Shown: piece after piece, positions 1-10,791 of the stretch
Layout of the letters: every line of letters starts with the position of its first letter
Numbering within the stretch: the stretch's first letter is position 1
Source of the DNA: Echria macrotheca
Lineage: Eukaryota; Ascomycota; Sordariomycetes; Sordariales; Schizotheciaceae
Assembly: GCA_030411725.1 (NCBI GenBank)
Contig: MU839828.1
Span: forward strand, 434,001-498,000
DNA: 64,000 bases
Reading direction: 5' to 3'
The notes under the pieces: model-generated
Told to the model about the DNA's origin: nothing
The model's input: the letters and a program-made list of their open reading frames with translations, nothing else
Databases searched by the model: none
Position numbers and translations under genes: made by a program

Positions 1-188
1 GAGGACGGATACTTACACCCTCGATTTCGGAGGGGGTTAGGGTTTGCAAAGCAGGCCGTCACTAGATCTACTAGGATGGCCCAGACCACGCGCTAGCCGG
101 GGTCCCTAGCTCTATCCTCCAATGGCGCTTTTGGCCCCCGAGCTTCCCAACTTCATCCCCCAAACCACACCGCCTCGACATCGACAAA

Positions 189-1185
189 ATGTTTTTTGCG
201 ACCAAGGAGATCACCAGCGACAACTGGATGGAACCCTACGAAAGGGGGAAAACCATCGCTGCGTTCGGCAAAGCCTTTGACAAATTCAACAAGACGGAAA
301 ACGCCAAGAGAGACGAGCTCATCCCCGAGCTCGCCAAAACCATCGCCGCCGAGATGGCACCGTTGCTCACCAGAGAGCACAAGGGACCCATCGGAACCAA
401 GCGCACCAGGAATATCTGGCAGGCCTTCATGCACTGCGTCGTCAGCGTTCCTTGTGGCCAGCGGGTTGCCTACCTCTTTCCGCTCGTGATCCAGGAGCTC
501 ACCGCGTTTCCCTTCTGGAAAGACCTTCCCGGCATGGATTTTGTCTTGCGCTATCTGTCCACCGGTTTGTGAAATCTGTTTTTGCGGACTCCGTTCGTTT
601 TTGTCTGACCAGTACCCCCACCCCCCAGATCCCTGGATGGTCTTTGGTCCAGAGGCCGACCCGGATGATCCGCCGTCGGTCCCCGAAGACTATCCGATCG
701 AGGAATATCTGAGTCTTGTGTCTCTTGACGCCCGCTTGACCGGGATGGAGATCTCAAAAGATCCGTGCCACCCTTTGCGGACGATCAGGTTCGGTCTGGA
801 GGATTCTAGACAGATGGCAGTTGGCGAGACGTACTTCGAGAGCAGGATCGACGCGGCTTGCGAGTACATCTGCCGAGCGATGCTGACTATTTATGATTGG
901 TGCAAGGAGGGACTCAAGGCATCCGCTGATGACGAGGATGCGGAGTGGGAGTACGGCAGTGGTGATTTGTTTCCGGGGAAGATGGGGTACACCCTCGAGC
1001 GATGGAGATTCTGGAGGAAACGCCTTGAGGAGCTCCAGCCGCTTGTCACTGGATCCTGCCTGTCAATGGTCAATATCACAATCGGCAGAATGGACCAGGT
1101 AGAGGCCCCGGTAGTGACGGTGTTGGATATTGAGCTTTTTGGTGAGCCCTGCCAAATAGTTGCTGCATTCCCCCCCATGCGCTAG
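189..1185 (+). CDS. Hypothetical protein, two exons (about 310 aa)
   Basis: I do not recognise this family. Two open stretches join cleanly across a 64-bp GT-AG intron (565-628, donor GTTTGT, acceptor CCCCCCAG). The exon-1 phase matches exon 2 exactly and creates an Asp codon at the junction (..YLST-D-PWMVFGPE..). The product is about 310 aa. It starts at an ATG preceded by an A-rich context and ends at the TAG at 1183-1185. It is acidic in the middle (PEADPDDPPSVPEDYP) and has no signal peptide or membrane segment. The C-terminal half carries regularly spaced Trp/Tyr and Arg residues (WEYGSGDLFPGKMGYTLERW), suggesting a folded helical domain. It is probably intracellular. The gene-free stretch on its 3' side is about 1 kb. 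Confidence 0.6.
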
Positions 1186-2176
1186 TTCACATCGACTTTC
1201 GACTACCTAATTTGGGGGAGTTTCAAGTTCCCGTCGGCATCATGGGCGCGAAATTAACGCCTGTTCTGGACACAACCACTGTGAATGATCATGAGATCTG
1301 CGACAGCCCGGACTGCGACTTCCCTGGACTGCGCGTTTGACTTGGCAGGTATAACTTGTGAGGTAGCCGCTGAAGAGGGAATGATAGAATCAACACCTGG
1401 GCCCGGATCCTGTCGCACGAAAGCTTGCCATTTTGTCCGTCTTCCGAACGGCTCCTGGAGTGCACCGAGCGCCATCGCGACGGGCGGTACTACCTGTTAG
1501 TTTCAGCGGTCAGATCGGCTTGGAACTCACGGACTTCGTCTTTATCCTCAACGATACAAGTACCCTAGAGACTTTTTCTCAGCCTAGGTCCCGCCAATCC
1601 AGTCTCCATAATAAGCTCCGCAGTTCCCATCTCAACTCTTTCATCCTATTTGTTTGCACCATTCCGGCATTCAACATGCCGCTTCAGGGTGTTCCTATGG
1701 CTTGGCAACAGGCTCTCGAAGGTCTAGCTTGGTCCGAGTATCTGCGGGCAGACCTCGAGGTGACCTTGCCCCTTTCCCTTTCCCTGACAAGCTCGTGCCG
1801 CAACAGCGATTTGACTGGACCCTCTCCAGAGTCCGGACGCAACCCCGCTGGTGGGACTGATCAACCACGACCATGCCACGAAGGAAGCGCTAGCGAATCT
1901 GGGCGCGTCCTTGGCGACGAGGAGACGTCTGCCGAATTGGTCGTAGCTAGATGTGGGTATGTATTTGCTGCCCCCACAGGGCTAGTCGGGCACGAAACGG
2001 TTTCCCGTCCCGTCCCGTTTTGAGCTTACCCTTCAGGGCTGCCAAGTCCCTGCATACGAGAGGACGACGGCGGGGTACTTAGTGTGACGTGCCCTCGCTT
2101 CTCCGCTCTGGCTTGCTCGTCCTGTTTGTCTTTTGTTCTTGGAGATTCGCTGGGTCTCTTGACGACGATAGACAAC
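1186..2176. other. Intergenic, no supported gene
   Basis: About 1 kb between the hypothetical gene and the methyltransferase. Open frames here (for example 1433-2023 on the plus strand) have scrambled, Ser/Arg-rich translations without recognisable domains or splice-supported continuation. The last 200 bp should contain the promoter of the methyltransferase; I see no clear motif. Confidence 0.5.
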
Positions 2177-3845
2177 ATGGCGGATGCGACCGGTTCTACG
2201 GCGAAGGCTGGTACCGAGCCGTTTGGCACCAGCGCGGCGACTGGAAGTGTAAGGAACAACTCACTGTTTGCTTGGGGAAGCTGTTAACCTCGGTCGTGCT
2301 GGGCAGGTCGGGAAGCTCCAAGCCGATGACGAAGCCACCTACGGAGAGGTGTGTCCGGGATAGCCTCGAGTAGAGGGTCCTTGCTGACGAGCTTCGAGGA
2401 CGGCACGAGCGAGATTACCTCGCTGGCCTCCAGCGTGCTCCAATTCCGACGGGAGAACGGCCGGACATATCATGCCTACGGCGAAGGCAGTGAGTTCCAC
2501 ACGTCTACCTAGCGTCGCTTGGAAGATGGGCTAATCGGTGTAGAATATTTCATGCCAAATGACGAGGTCCGTTCCCTCCATACCCTAGCTCCTGATCCCC
2601 CCAAACGTTTCTAGGGCAAGGGAGATGCTAAAACTGTGGCCCGCCTCGCTAGATTGAGACCAATCGCCTAGGTATGTCGCATCACAGATATTTCTCTCTG
2701 TGAAGCTTCGAATCGCTGATGGGTGATACAGACCTTCAACATAACCTATGCCTTCTCACGCAAGACGGCAAGTTGTTCGTATCCCCCGCGGGCAAGGACA
2801 AGCCCTTGAAAAGGGTCCTCGACGCCGGCTGTGGAACAGGAATATGGTCCGTGGACTTTGGTGGGTTCAATGTTTTCGTCTCGAAATGGTCCCAAGCCAT
2901 CAACTCTAATCGAAGTCCAAGCGGATGAATACCCCGATGTATCCGTCATCGGCGTCGACCTGAGTCCGATCCAGCCCGGGTTGTAAGTCCCCACCCTCAT
3001 ACCCAACCCCACCCGCGCGCCACGAACATCTAAACCAACCAACCAAAACCCTACAAAGCCGCCCTCCCAACGTCGAGTTCTTTGTCGACGACCTCGAAGC
3101 CGACTGGACATTCTCCGAACCATTCGACCTCATCTATCTCCGCCTCCTAACTGGTTCGATAAAAGACTGGCCTCGATTATTCTCCCAAGCGTTTACGTAC
3201 GTTCCCCCCTCACTCTCCGTCCAATTATGGGCAACGACATAACAAACGGAAACTAACGGGACAAGAAACCTCGCACCGGGCGGCTACATCGAACTCTACG
3301 ACACCGTCAACCCGCTCACCTGCGACGACGGGACGCTGCCCGACGACGCGCCCGTGCTGAGGTGGAACAGGCTGCTCGTCGAGGCCTCGCGCAAGCTCGG
3401 GCGGCCGCTGGACTCGGTGCTCGACTACAAAAAGCAGCTCGTCGAAGCGGGGTTTGTGAATGTTGAAAAGGTGCGGTATAAATGGCCTATGAATCCTTGG
3501 CCGAGGGATAAGAAGCATAAGAATTTGGGTTTGTTTTTTGTTTCCTTCCCCTCGGACTTGCTACGTGGAGGAGGAGTGAACTTGTGGACTGACTGATCTA
3601 GGGGCTTGGACGGCGGAGAACTTTAGCCTCGGGCTGGAGGCTGTTAGTCTCATGCTCTTTACGAACGTGCTGGGTTGGTCGGTGGACGAGGTGAAGGCTG
3701 TGTTGGCGGATGTGCAGCGGGATGTTAGGAATAGGGGGGTTCATGCTTATTGGCCCATGTGAGTGTTCTTTTTTGTCCGGGGTGGGTGGGGTGGATACTG
3801 ACTGGTGGCAGATATGTTGTGTATGCGCAGAAACCGGTGGTTTGA
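2177..3845 (+). CDS. LaeA-like SAM-dependent methyltransferase, ten exons (339 aa)
   Basis: This is a class I methyltransferase of the large fungal LaeA-like group, whose members are often tied to secondary-metabolism regulation. Exons that join in frame are 2177-2246, 2364-2489, 2544-2566, 2653-2671, 2732-2860, 2922-2982, 3059-3196, 3266-3528, 3602-3758 and 3812-3845, totalling 340 codons. Family landmarks appear in order: ENGRTYHAYGEGKYFMPNDE, then NRLDLQHN, then SAM motif I (VLDAGCGTGIWSVDF), then VIGVDLSPIQPGF, then FDLIYLRLLTGSIKDW, and a C-terminal AYWPIYVVYAQKPV. The length is normal for the family. Two exons are micro-exons (23 and 19 bp). The first junction is uncertain. Using the commoner GTAAGG donor at 2249 keeps a family-like DDEATYGE segment but then needs a frameshift near 2350. 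The GTGTAA donor at 2247 with the acceptor at 2363 keeps the frame open. So this is either intact or recently frameshifted. Confidence 0.8.
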
Positions 3846-4682
3846 TTTTGTTTATCTTAAACTCTTGCCTGGGTGGGATAGGCTGGAACTACATGTAGTG
3901 TCTTGCGCCGCCCGAGGCGAGACGACGAGATGACTAGGTAGACATTTTAACGGGGCTCACTTGGATATAACGAGTGCGGATGTAGTTCTCATCTACTACG
4001 AGGCTGTTTTATTCTGCATTCCCGGCCGGCATGACAGCACCGTTTCCCCCGTGTCGTCTGGTCTGAGAGTTGAGTGGTGATTAGGGTTGCTGCAAATTAT
4101 GGGACGTTCCCAACGGCGGATGTTGGGTTATTGTTTCCGAGTACTTGGAAATGTCTTTGGGAAGCTACAGCAGGGCTGGCTCGTTAACCCCTGGCAGTTG
4201 TCGGGATTTCTTTGTCCTGGCGCCGACAACCCCGCAACTTCGCTGCTCAAAGAAAATGCGGGAGCGTCGAGGTACCAATTTTTCCTGCCCACCTTGTCGG
4301 GTCCTCACCGTTCTTTCCTGCATGTCCCCTTGAACCATTCTCGGAGTTATGGCTATCATGTGAGGGTTTTAAAATCCAATGATGCCGTCTTCCGCGAAGC
4401 TCATGCCATCCGGTCTCGTCCCCAACGAACTAGTCCCTCTGGATCTCGGTTGCTCGGTCGGTGAAGCTTGTTGACATATCGAGTCCGGCGAAGTCCATCG
4501 CCCATGTAATTCGAGTGGAACTGCATTTTCTCATCAGTATCCCGGTTCTGAAGCAACATGATAGCCCCAGTTGACCTACCGCTCTCATTCCGTCGGTAGC
4601 GCCAGGATCCAGGCCGGAATCTTCCGATACGTGTTGGCCGTGATGCATACCAACCCTTCCCTGTTTCCTTGTTTCCTGCGGA
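3846..4682. other. Intergenic between convergent genes
   Basis: About 840 bp between the 3' ends of the methyltransferase and the HET gene. Short open frames on both strands give translations with no domain or composition signal. No RNA gene or repeat recognised. Confidence 0.5.
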
Positions 4683-7466
4683 TCAGCGCAAGGACGCAGT
4701 CGACTTGGACTTGCTGACGGAAAGTCTATTGCTCATTTGGCGCGCAGCCGACAAGTGATAGGGGCCATAGAGCCCGTCTTCGTCTAAGACTCCTCTCTGC
4801 TGTCCGTTCCCGGGATCATTGAGCCGGTTGGCGTTCGTCACCACGACGGGCTGACTCATCCGTGGCCGCTTATTATCCAAGCTCGCTACGGAAGCCTGCC
4901 TCGTCACGGCTGGCTTTCCTGTGCCATTCGTATTTTCCGCGACAGGAGGGGGAGGATAAGATTGCGGAGATGCCGAGGTCCCATATATCGCGGGACGAGT
5001 GTCCGAGTACTGGGACGGTGGCTTGGGTGGTCGGTAGACGGTTCCCGCAGTTCTGTTTGGGATAATTACCGATCCTTCAGGTCTCAAGTCATAGGAAACG
5101 GTTTGGCGTGGTCGGGCTATGGATGTTGGGTATTCCGGCGAAAAGCCCGATACGTAGTACGAGGGTGGTCTCCGCTCGGCGCCCGCAGCTCCGTTCGGCG
5201 CGATTGTAGAGACCCCTTGAGAAGGGTATTGGAAGTCTCGACGCCTGCCTGTATCGATAGGAGATAGACCGCCTACCGATCGGGAAGGAGATACCCCCAG
5301 GACACTCGCCGATTTCTTCGTTCCGTTGGGGTTTATCCCAAAGAAAGCGGCGTCAGAAGATACTCGACGGAGTGAAGGGTTCAGTGGGCTTCCAGGAGTA
5401 GCGACCGGGAATTGCGAGAGGGGCCTCTCAATAATCTGACTCGGAGCCCTCCCTCCATTCCCGCTTTCCGCAGAGAAGTCGGCCACAGAAACTCGGGGCG
5501 GCGACCGAGCTTGAGTGACGTGTCGACCAGCTGGTGTGTCGAGTGCAGCAGTGCCGGCAGGTGCCTGAGCGGCGGCCCGTCGCTCATCGATGACAGAACC
5601 GCCAGAGACGGCAGCCCCATTAGAGATAACAGGCTTTTCAACCACGAAGCGTCTACCGAGGCTGGTTGGGTTCTCGACGAAAGCCGATTTTGGACTCTCA
5701 CAAGTGACCAAAACACGATGATTGGTATAATCCCCGGCATCCCGTGTCGTCAAGGCCACGGAGATTTTGACCCGGGGTTCCGTGTAGACCAGCTGCTCTC
5801 GCAGTTGTTTCCTCGCGCTCTTCGCCTTGCTTCCTTCACCTTTCTTGCCGTTTTCGCCCTTGCCACCCATCTCCCTCCTCCCCTCCTTCATGACGTGGTC
5901 CACATGCGCATCCGTCTCTTGGTCGCGGTTGATCTCGGCGCGGAAGAATCGGCCTGCGTATGATGAAAAGCGCAGGTAGTTCATCCGGTGTCTCTCTGAG
6001 CCCACTTCCTTCGGTAGATCGTAGACGTTGGTGGCGTTTGGTTCCATCGGTGTCTCCCAATCCCCGCTCAGCGCCAACCACGGCTTTTTCTGGTAGCCAC
6101 TAAATCCGAAGAAGAGCAAAAACTGGCACAGGAAGGCGCCTCGCAAATTGTATAGCGTGCATGTCAGCAGACCGGTAAACAAAGGGTGGCCCTCGGTGAG
6201 GAAGCGGCTGGTGCTCGAGTCCCAGTGGGTGCTGCTGTGCGTCTCGTCGGCGAGCTCTGGCATAGACGCAGTGAGCTTATAATAGAAGCCCTCGGCGGCC
6301 ACCTTGAAGTGGAACGACTCGCTGAAGCGCTGCTGGATACTGCGGAGATCGACGGTACTAAGTCGCTTCGAGATCGTGACAGCGCGCGGGACTGGATCCC
6401 AGCTCTCTAGGTCTTGGACGTCGTGGTGCAACTCGCCATAGAACACATTGTCGGTGCTATGGCGAACGAAGCCTCCAGGCGTCTTGACGAGGCGGATCAC
6501 CACAGTGCGGTCCTGCCTATCGCCAGCATCTTTGCAGTGCAGACGCATGAGGTAGTCGCCGTGGTTGGTGTCGGTTCGCAGACACGCTTGGAACCCGACG
6601 TTACGGTTGACGACGGTGAAAGAGCGCGAGTCGGACTCCAGCGGGTCGTCGATCTTTTCGAGCAAGCGGCAAGCGGCGAACTGGGAGGGCGAGTGTGCGA
6701 GAATCCCGCTGTATGGGAACCCCTCGTCGGCTGAGGTCCCAGTCCAGGCGAACAGCGAGAGATCCTCAGTCGCGAGCGCCACTGCTTCTTGCAGGCGGAG
6801 GAACGCGTTCGTGCCTTCGCCGTAGATCAAAGGCATGTTGACGCCAAAGATTCCGAACAGACAGTAGGCCATATCCTCGAGACGGGTTGTCTGGCGCTTC
6901 GCGGCCCAGCTCATCCTCTTGCCGACCGAGACGAGCGACAGCAGCTCCGGGACGAGTAGAATTTTCTCGTCGACATTGGTGATTTGGGACAGAAGCTTGG
7001 TCATGGAGGCCTTCTTTCCGCGGAAATTCCATTGGTTGTCGTAGAATAGCAGCTCCTTCGGTGCGATGAGCTCCTGCAACGTCCAGCCCCTCGTGAACCA
7101 ACGACACTTTGGCAAGGCGGTCTCGAGATCGTCCGAGGGATCGAGGTCTGAAAGGTGAACGTAGCACTCGTGAGAATCCTTGTACCACGCAAACATGGAG
7201 TTGATGGCCTCGGAAAGCTCAGCGCTGCTGCTCTTGTCGATGCAGCACGTGTCGATCCAGACGTAGTCAATGCCGCGCTGGGCGGCAAGGTGGCAGCTTT
7301 GTTCAATCTTGTGCCATCCCAACCGTTTCTTAGCGCACCTGAGATTCTGGATGTCGGCAAACGATACCTCCTCGCTGGCCCAGGTATGGGAGAGAGTGGC
7401 GTAGCGGACGTCGGTCGAGTTGACCACGTCCACCAGCACGTAGCTTTTGACATCGAGGAGCCACAT
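4683..7466 (-). CDS. HET-domain (heterokaryon incompatibility-type) protein, 927 aa
   Basis: A single uninterrupted frame. The N-terminus is a classic HET domain. It opens with YATLSHTWASEEVSF (about residues 22-36), then GIDYVWIDTCCIDKSSSAEL (about 65-84), then a Trp-rich block WFTRGWTLQELIAPKELLFY (about 123-142). HET domains act in fungal nonself recognition and cell death and are TIR-like in fold. After the domain comes a beta-rich middle region typical of this subgroup, then a Lys/Glu/Gly-rich segment (KEGRREMGGKGENGKKGEG) and a Pro/Ser/Thr/Arg-rich tail of about 310 residues that looks disordered. The start MWLLDVKSYVL is the usual distance from the domain. No NACHT or repeat region is fused, so it is a stand-alone HET protein. 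Its trigger is unknown. Confidence 0.92.
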   Translation of the reverse strand: MWLLDVKSYVLVDVVNSTDVRYATLSHTWASEEVSFADIQNLRCAKKRLGWHKIEQSCHLAAQRGIDYVWIDTCCIDKSSSAELSEAINSMFAWYKDSHECYVHLSDLDPSDDLETALPKCRWFTRGWTLQELIAPKELLFYDNQWNFRGKKASMTKLLSQITNVDEKILLVPELLSLVSVGKRMSWAAKRQTTRLEDMAYCLFGIFGVNMPLIYGEGTNAFLRLQEAVALATEDLSLFAWTGTSADEGFPYSGILAHSPSQFAACRLLEKIDDPLESDSRSFTVVNRNVGFQACLRTDTNHGDYLMRLHCKDAGDRQDRTVVIRLVKTPGGFVRHSTDNVFYGELHHDVQDLESWDPVPRAVTISKRLSTVDLRSIQQRFSESFHFKVAAEGFYYKLTASMPELADETHSSTHWDSSTSRFLTEGHPLFTGLLTCTLYNLRGAFLCQFLLFFGFSGYQKKPWLALSGDWETPMEPNATNVYDLPKEVGSERHRMNYLRFSSYAGRFFRAEINRDQETDAHVDHVMKEGRREMGGKGENGKKGEGSKAKSARKQLREQLVYTEPRVKISVALTTRDAGDYTNHRVLVTCESPKSAFVENPTSLGRRFVVEKPVISNGAAVSGGSVIDERRAAAQAPAGTAALDTPAGRHVTQARSPPRVSVADFSAESGNGGRAPSQIIERPLSQFPVATPGSPLNPSLRRVSSDAAFFGINPNGTKKSASVLGVSPSRSVGGLSPIDTGRRRDFQYPSQGVSTIAPNGAAGAERRPPSYYVSGFSPEYPTSIARPRQTVSYDLRPEGSVIIPNRTAGTVYRPPKPPSQYSDTRPAIYGTSASPQSYPPPPVAENTNGTGKPAVTRQASVASLDNKRPRMSQPVVVTNANRLNDPGNGQQRGVLDEDGLYGPYHLSAARQMSNRLSVSKSKSTASLR

Positions 7467-8295
7467 TCCTGTAGAAAATTAACATATTATTGACACATTC
7501 GATGCGATGCAACGCCAAAGAGATTGATGGTCCTTGGTTGTGAAGGATACAGAGACTTGTGGGTGAAAGGGGAGTCACCATCACCGCCGCGGGGTTTTCG
7601 CATTTTGACCCCCGCACGACGTGGTCGTGCATCTGCGGCCCGTCGACTTCGCCTCATCAGGCACACCATCCAGAGCCTTGGATAATGCCTTGTAGAGCTC
7701 AAGATCTTGGCCGCATTATTTCCATGCTTGCAGCTGCAGCCAAGACTCCTACCCAGAGTCCACATCACCGTATCACGAATGGACCGATATGTGTGTCACG
7801 GTTCTTCTCACGACGTGAAGAGGCGCGTGGGTTCGCGATCGATCCCGTCCATTGTTCCAAAGGTCTCAATTACGACTAGCGCTGTCCAGTCATGTTCCGT
7901 TCTCGATCCCGCTCCTCAGCACCCAGTCCACTCAGTCCAGATATGCTGGGGCTCGATTCCACCATGACAAGACGTCGCCCTCCTAATCGGGCTCCAAACT
8001 AAATCTCCGCTGTGACCGTCAGCGATATCGCCTGCGTCCCACTGTTGACATATTAGAATTGTGCACGCCAAAGCCCGGGCAGTCAAGCATACCTGTCTCT
8101 GGTCCAACCGAACGAGTGTTCCCGTCCCGATGACCGCCGCGGCGCCTAGTGTCCACGAAGTAATCGATCGTTGCAATACACAATGGTGATCGAGACGGGA
8201 TAAACCCTAATCTTCTTCTCGTTAGCACGTCTCTTCGTAAAACCACTGTCTGTCACTTACCAGATAACCCTTTGGATGCCCATCGCACGAAGGAG
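7467..8295. other. Intergenic: HET promoter and 3' flank of paralog A
   Basis: About 830 bp upstream of the HET gene and downstream of the first tandem paralog. It should hold the HET promoter. No open frame with a convincing product, no tRNA and no repeat seen. Confidence 0.45.
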
Positions 8296-9003
8296 CTAGC
8301 GCTTCTTCGATCGATTGAGCTCCTCCAGCGCCGCTCTGCGCTTGGCCCGAGTCGGGCGCGGGCCGTTCATTATCTGTTCAGCCACCTCCTTCGCCTTCTC
8401 CTTCTTGTCCAGTTGTTCATCCTCAAATCTCTCTAGTTCGCGGGGAGAGACGTGATCCAGGACTTCGGAGTAAGGAACCATCTTTTTCGAATCCGCAGTA
8501 TCGCTCTGCTGGACCACATATAGCGTGATGGTTCGAACATCTCCGGGAGCGCTCCCGGGCAAGAGGAGCTTTCTCGTCACCTTGTCGACGATGCGGCCCG
8601 TTGAATTGGTTGGATGCGAAGGTAGAAGAAAGATCGGGGCAAGACGAGGGCCAGAGCCTCCCACGTACGTGGGCGTGTAGTCGGCTTGGTGGTATGTATT
8701 GATGGGGCGGTCGGTGCTCTCTGGGTCCGACTTCGTGGTGTCGCTAGCGGCTTTCTTGTCGGATGCTTCTTGTTCAACATCCTTGGCGTTGCTTGCAACC
8801 ACGGGCTCTTCGTCGTCGGCTTTCTTGACCCCTTTCTCGATCTCTTTCTCGACCCTCGCGAGCCATTCGAGAATCCAATCGTCCCCGGCGGACGACTCCT
8901 CGCTAGGATGCGCGTCCTGGGTCAGGTTGGCCCGCGAGGACGGATCCCAGGTTGCCGGGAACGCGAGGATGGTCCCGTCATCAGAACTTCCGTCGGAACT
9001 CAT
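8296..9003 (-). CDS. Tandem paralog A: acidic-core-basic protein, about 235 aa
   Basis: First of three related minus-strand genes. I start it at the ATG at 9003 (MSSDGSSDDGTILAFPATWD) rather than the in-frame ATG at 9159, because the extra 52 residues are hydrophobic and unlike the paralogs. Order: an acidic, Ser/Glu/Lys-rich N-terminus; the signature NTYHQADYTPTYVGGSGPRL; a core containing LYVVQQSDTADSKKMVPYSE followed by VLDHVSPRELERFEDEQL; and a basic tail with TRAKRRAALEELNRSKKR that looks like a nuclear localisation signal. Paralog B shares the signature YTPxYVGGSGPRLAPI almost exactly. The core resembles a chromoshadow domain (inference only). Function unknown; likely nuclear. Confidence 0.75.
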   Translation of the reverse strand: MSSDGSSDDGTILAFPATWDPSSRANLTQDAHPSEESSAGDDWILEWLARVEKEIEKGVKKADDEEPVVASNAKDVEQEASDKKAASDTTKSDPESTDRPINTYHQADYTPTYVGGSGPRLAPIFLLPSHPTNSTGRIVDKVTRKLLLPGSAPGDVRTITLYVVQQSDTADSKKMVPYSEVLDHVSPRELERFEDEQLDKKEKAKEVAEQIMNGPRPTRAKRRAALEELNRSKKR

Positions 9004-9170
9004 GATTTCGTTTCTGAGACAAGAACAAGATTTGGTCAATACCAGGTAACAACTGGAGGTAAAGTGTGCAAGAATGCGAGGAGAGAGTTCGATGGTTGAA
9101 GGAAAGGTTGTGGCGGGGAAAGACTCTGTTTGCGTGAAGAGAGAAAGTAGGTACGGCAACCGCGTGGGTG

Positions 9171-9190
9171 GGCCAGCATTTGTCGGCAGG
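9171..9190 (-). promoter_or_regulatory. Shared promoter box upstream of paralog A
   Basis: GGCCAGCATTTGTCGGCAGG lies 168 bp upstream of the start at 9003. Near-copies occur at 11720-11738, 12765-12784 and, weaker, 13715-13732. Combined pattern roughly GGNCCRGCRTTTGTSGGCRG. Either a conserved regulatory site or unselected remnant of the duplication. Confidence 0.5.
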
Positions 9191-10791
9191 CGTCAAGCAG
9201 GGGACATCTTTAAAAGTTCAGACTACCATACACGCTTCAGTGGCACCTGACAGCATGAATTAATCCGTAGTGAAGCCTCTCGCATTGGTGATGATGTATC
9301 TCGGTTGCCGAACGTTTATTTCCTCGGCTGTTGCGTTGTAGAATTATGTATATATCATGTTCTCCTGTTCTGAATTCGACGCCCCTCGACACCTACTGCT
9401 CCCGGTGTAGCAGAAGTACATCGTCGAGTATGAACATGACGCTCAACTCCAAAAGCGGCATCCATCCCATGAGCCTCAGCATTTGTTGAAATGGATGATT
9501 ACGCGAGGGGTAACTACCTACGGGGTTTGATGCCATGATGTAGGGATACCACTGCGTACCTAGAGAACTGGGAATTGTCTGCTGTATTGAACACAATTTT
9601 GACACGAGCTGTCCGGGGTGATGACTGCGGGGACGCAACTTGACAGAAGCAACGGGACGTCGAGATCTAGCAACGTAGCTGGAAATATTGTCGGTTGATC
9701 GACCAGAGGATTGACCTCTCCCCTCGACGAATATTTCCGTCCAGCAACTACGTGCTGCTTGTCCTCTTGGGTCGAGTCCACATGGGAAGTGGTAGAATTG
9801 TGATGATGATCTTGGATCGATCCGCGCGGCGACTAAAAGGCAGGGCTGTTCAACTCCCACTGAGTCCTGCAAACCGTCTCGTAGTCATCATCTATAGACA
9901 GTTGCGATCGAGCACCATTGATCGAATTCGTCCCCCACGAATTAGACTGACGTTGTCTTTGTTGGGTCCCAACAGGTAGCTGATCTTGCTGGTCTCGTTG
10001 CCCTGTTTGCTCGAGCCTTCTGGCGAAGTGACGACGGGCACCAGCCTCGCCGCTGGGGAGGGCTGGTCTACATGATCTTTGGTCAAGTCTATCTCAAATC
10101 TCATCTTCTTATTCCTGTAAACAAAATGTGTGTGGGCAATTGTGCAAAAGACCTTTTCGTGGGAGTTCACATCACCATACACAGCCTACGCATTGCAGCA
10201 CGAAGATCCGTAGTCCTTGGAAACCCAGGTTTCCTAGACCTGGGTTAGAGGTCGGTGTTTGGTGTCGGCTCTATATAAGGTAGGTACCCAGCCGAAGGGA
10301 ATCGCACATCCCGTGTCCTCTCCAGTGCGAATGCTTCTCTCGAGATTCGTCCCCGTGGCCAAAATTGCGAATTATCAGCAACCGGTTATTCTATGCGCGT
10401 CCCGATTCCATGGCCAACCACAGCCACCTGTTAGCCGTCTAATGCCTCGTCCCTTCTCAACATGACATGATAATTAGTGCCTGCCTTCGTAGTGTCTTCA
10501 AGTTCCCGTTAGTATTTCGATCCACAAACGCATCAACCGGGGATTGCGACACGTACCTCAATCTCCGAGCTCGAGAGGAGGGCATTCCTGGCGGCATTCT
10601 TCCGTCGCCATGCTCGAGCAGCGAGCGACAAACCCTATGTCCGTTCAACAATCGTCATTGGCCGGGACTCTCCTTTGTCTCTCGTCAGCATGGTCTCACA
10701 CAATGCATCGGACGTACTAACCTTGTCCCAGGCCCCAACAGGACAAAGAGTTGATAACACTTGACCAGTAGAGAGTCAAGGCGATCGAGCC
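9191..10791. other. Spacer between paralogs A and B
   Basis: About 1.6 kb. Apart from the weak reading frame at 9892-10104 on the minus strand I see no gene. A TATA-like CTATATAAGG occurs near 10271 on the plus strand but no convincing gene follows it. Confidence 0.4.
9892..10104 (-). CDS. Possible small protein (70 aa)
   Basis: Weak candidate. An ATG at 10104 opens a 70-codon frame (MRFEIDLTKDHVDQPSPAAR...) whose composition is more protein-like than its surroundings. It lies between paralogs A and B on the same strand. It does not carry the YVGGSGPRLAP signature or the core of its neighbours, and I recognise no family. It could be a decayed fragment, an exon of a longer gene or chance. Confidence 0.22.
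   Translation of the reverse strand: MRFEIDLTKDHVDQPSPAARLVPVVTSPEGSSKQGNETSKISYLLGPNKDNVSLIRGGRIRSMVLDRNCL

Noticed and set aside
1433..2023. 196-codon plus-strand frame
   Set aside because: Low-information Ser/Pro/Arg translation, no domain, no splice partner.
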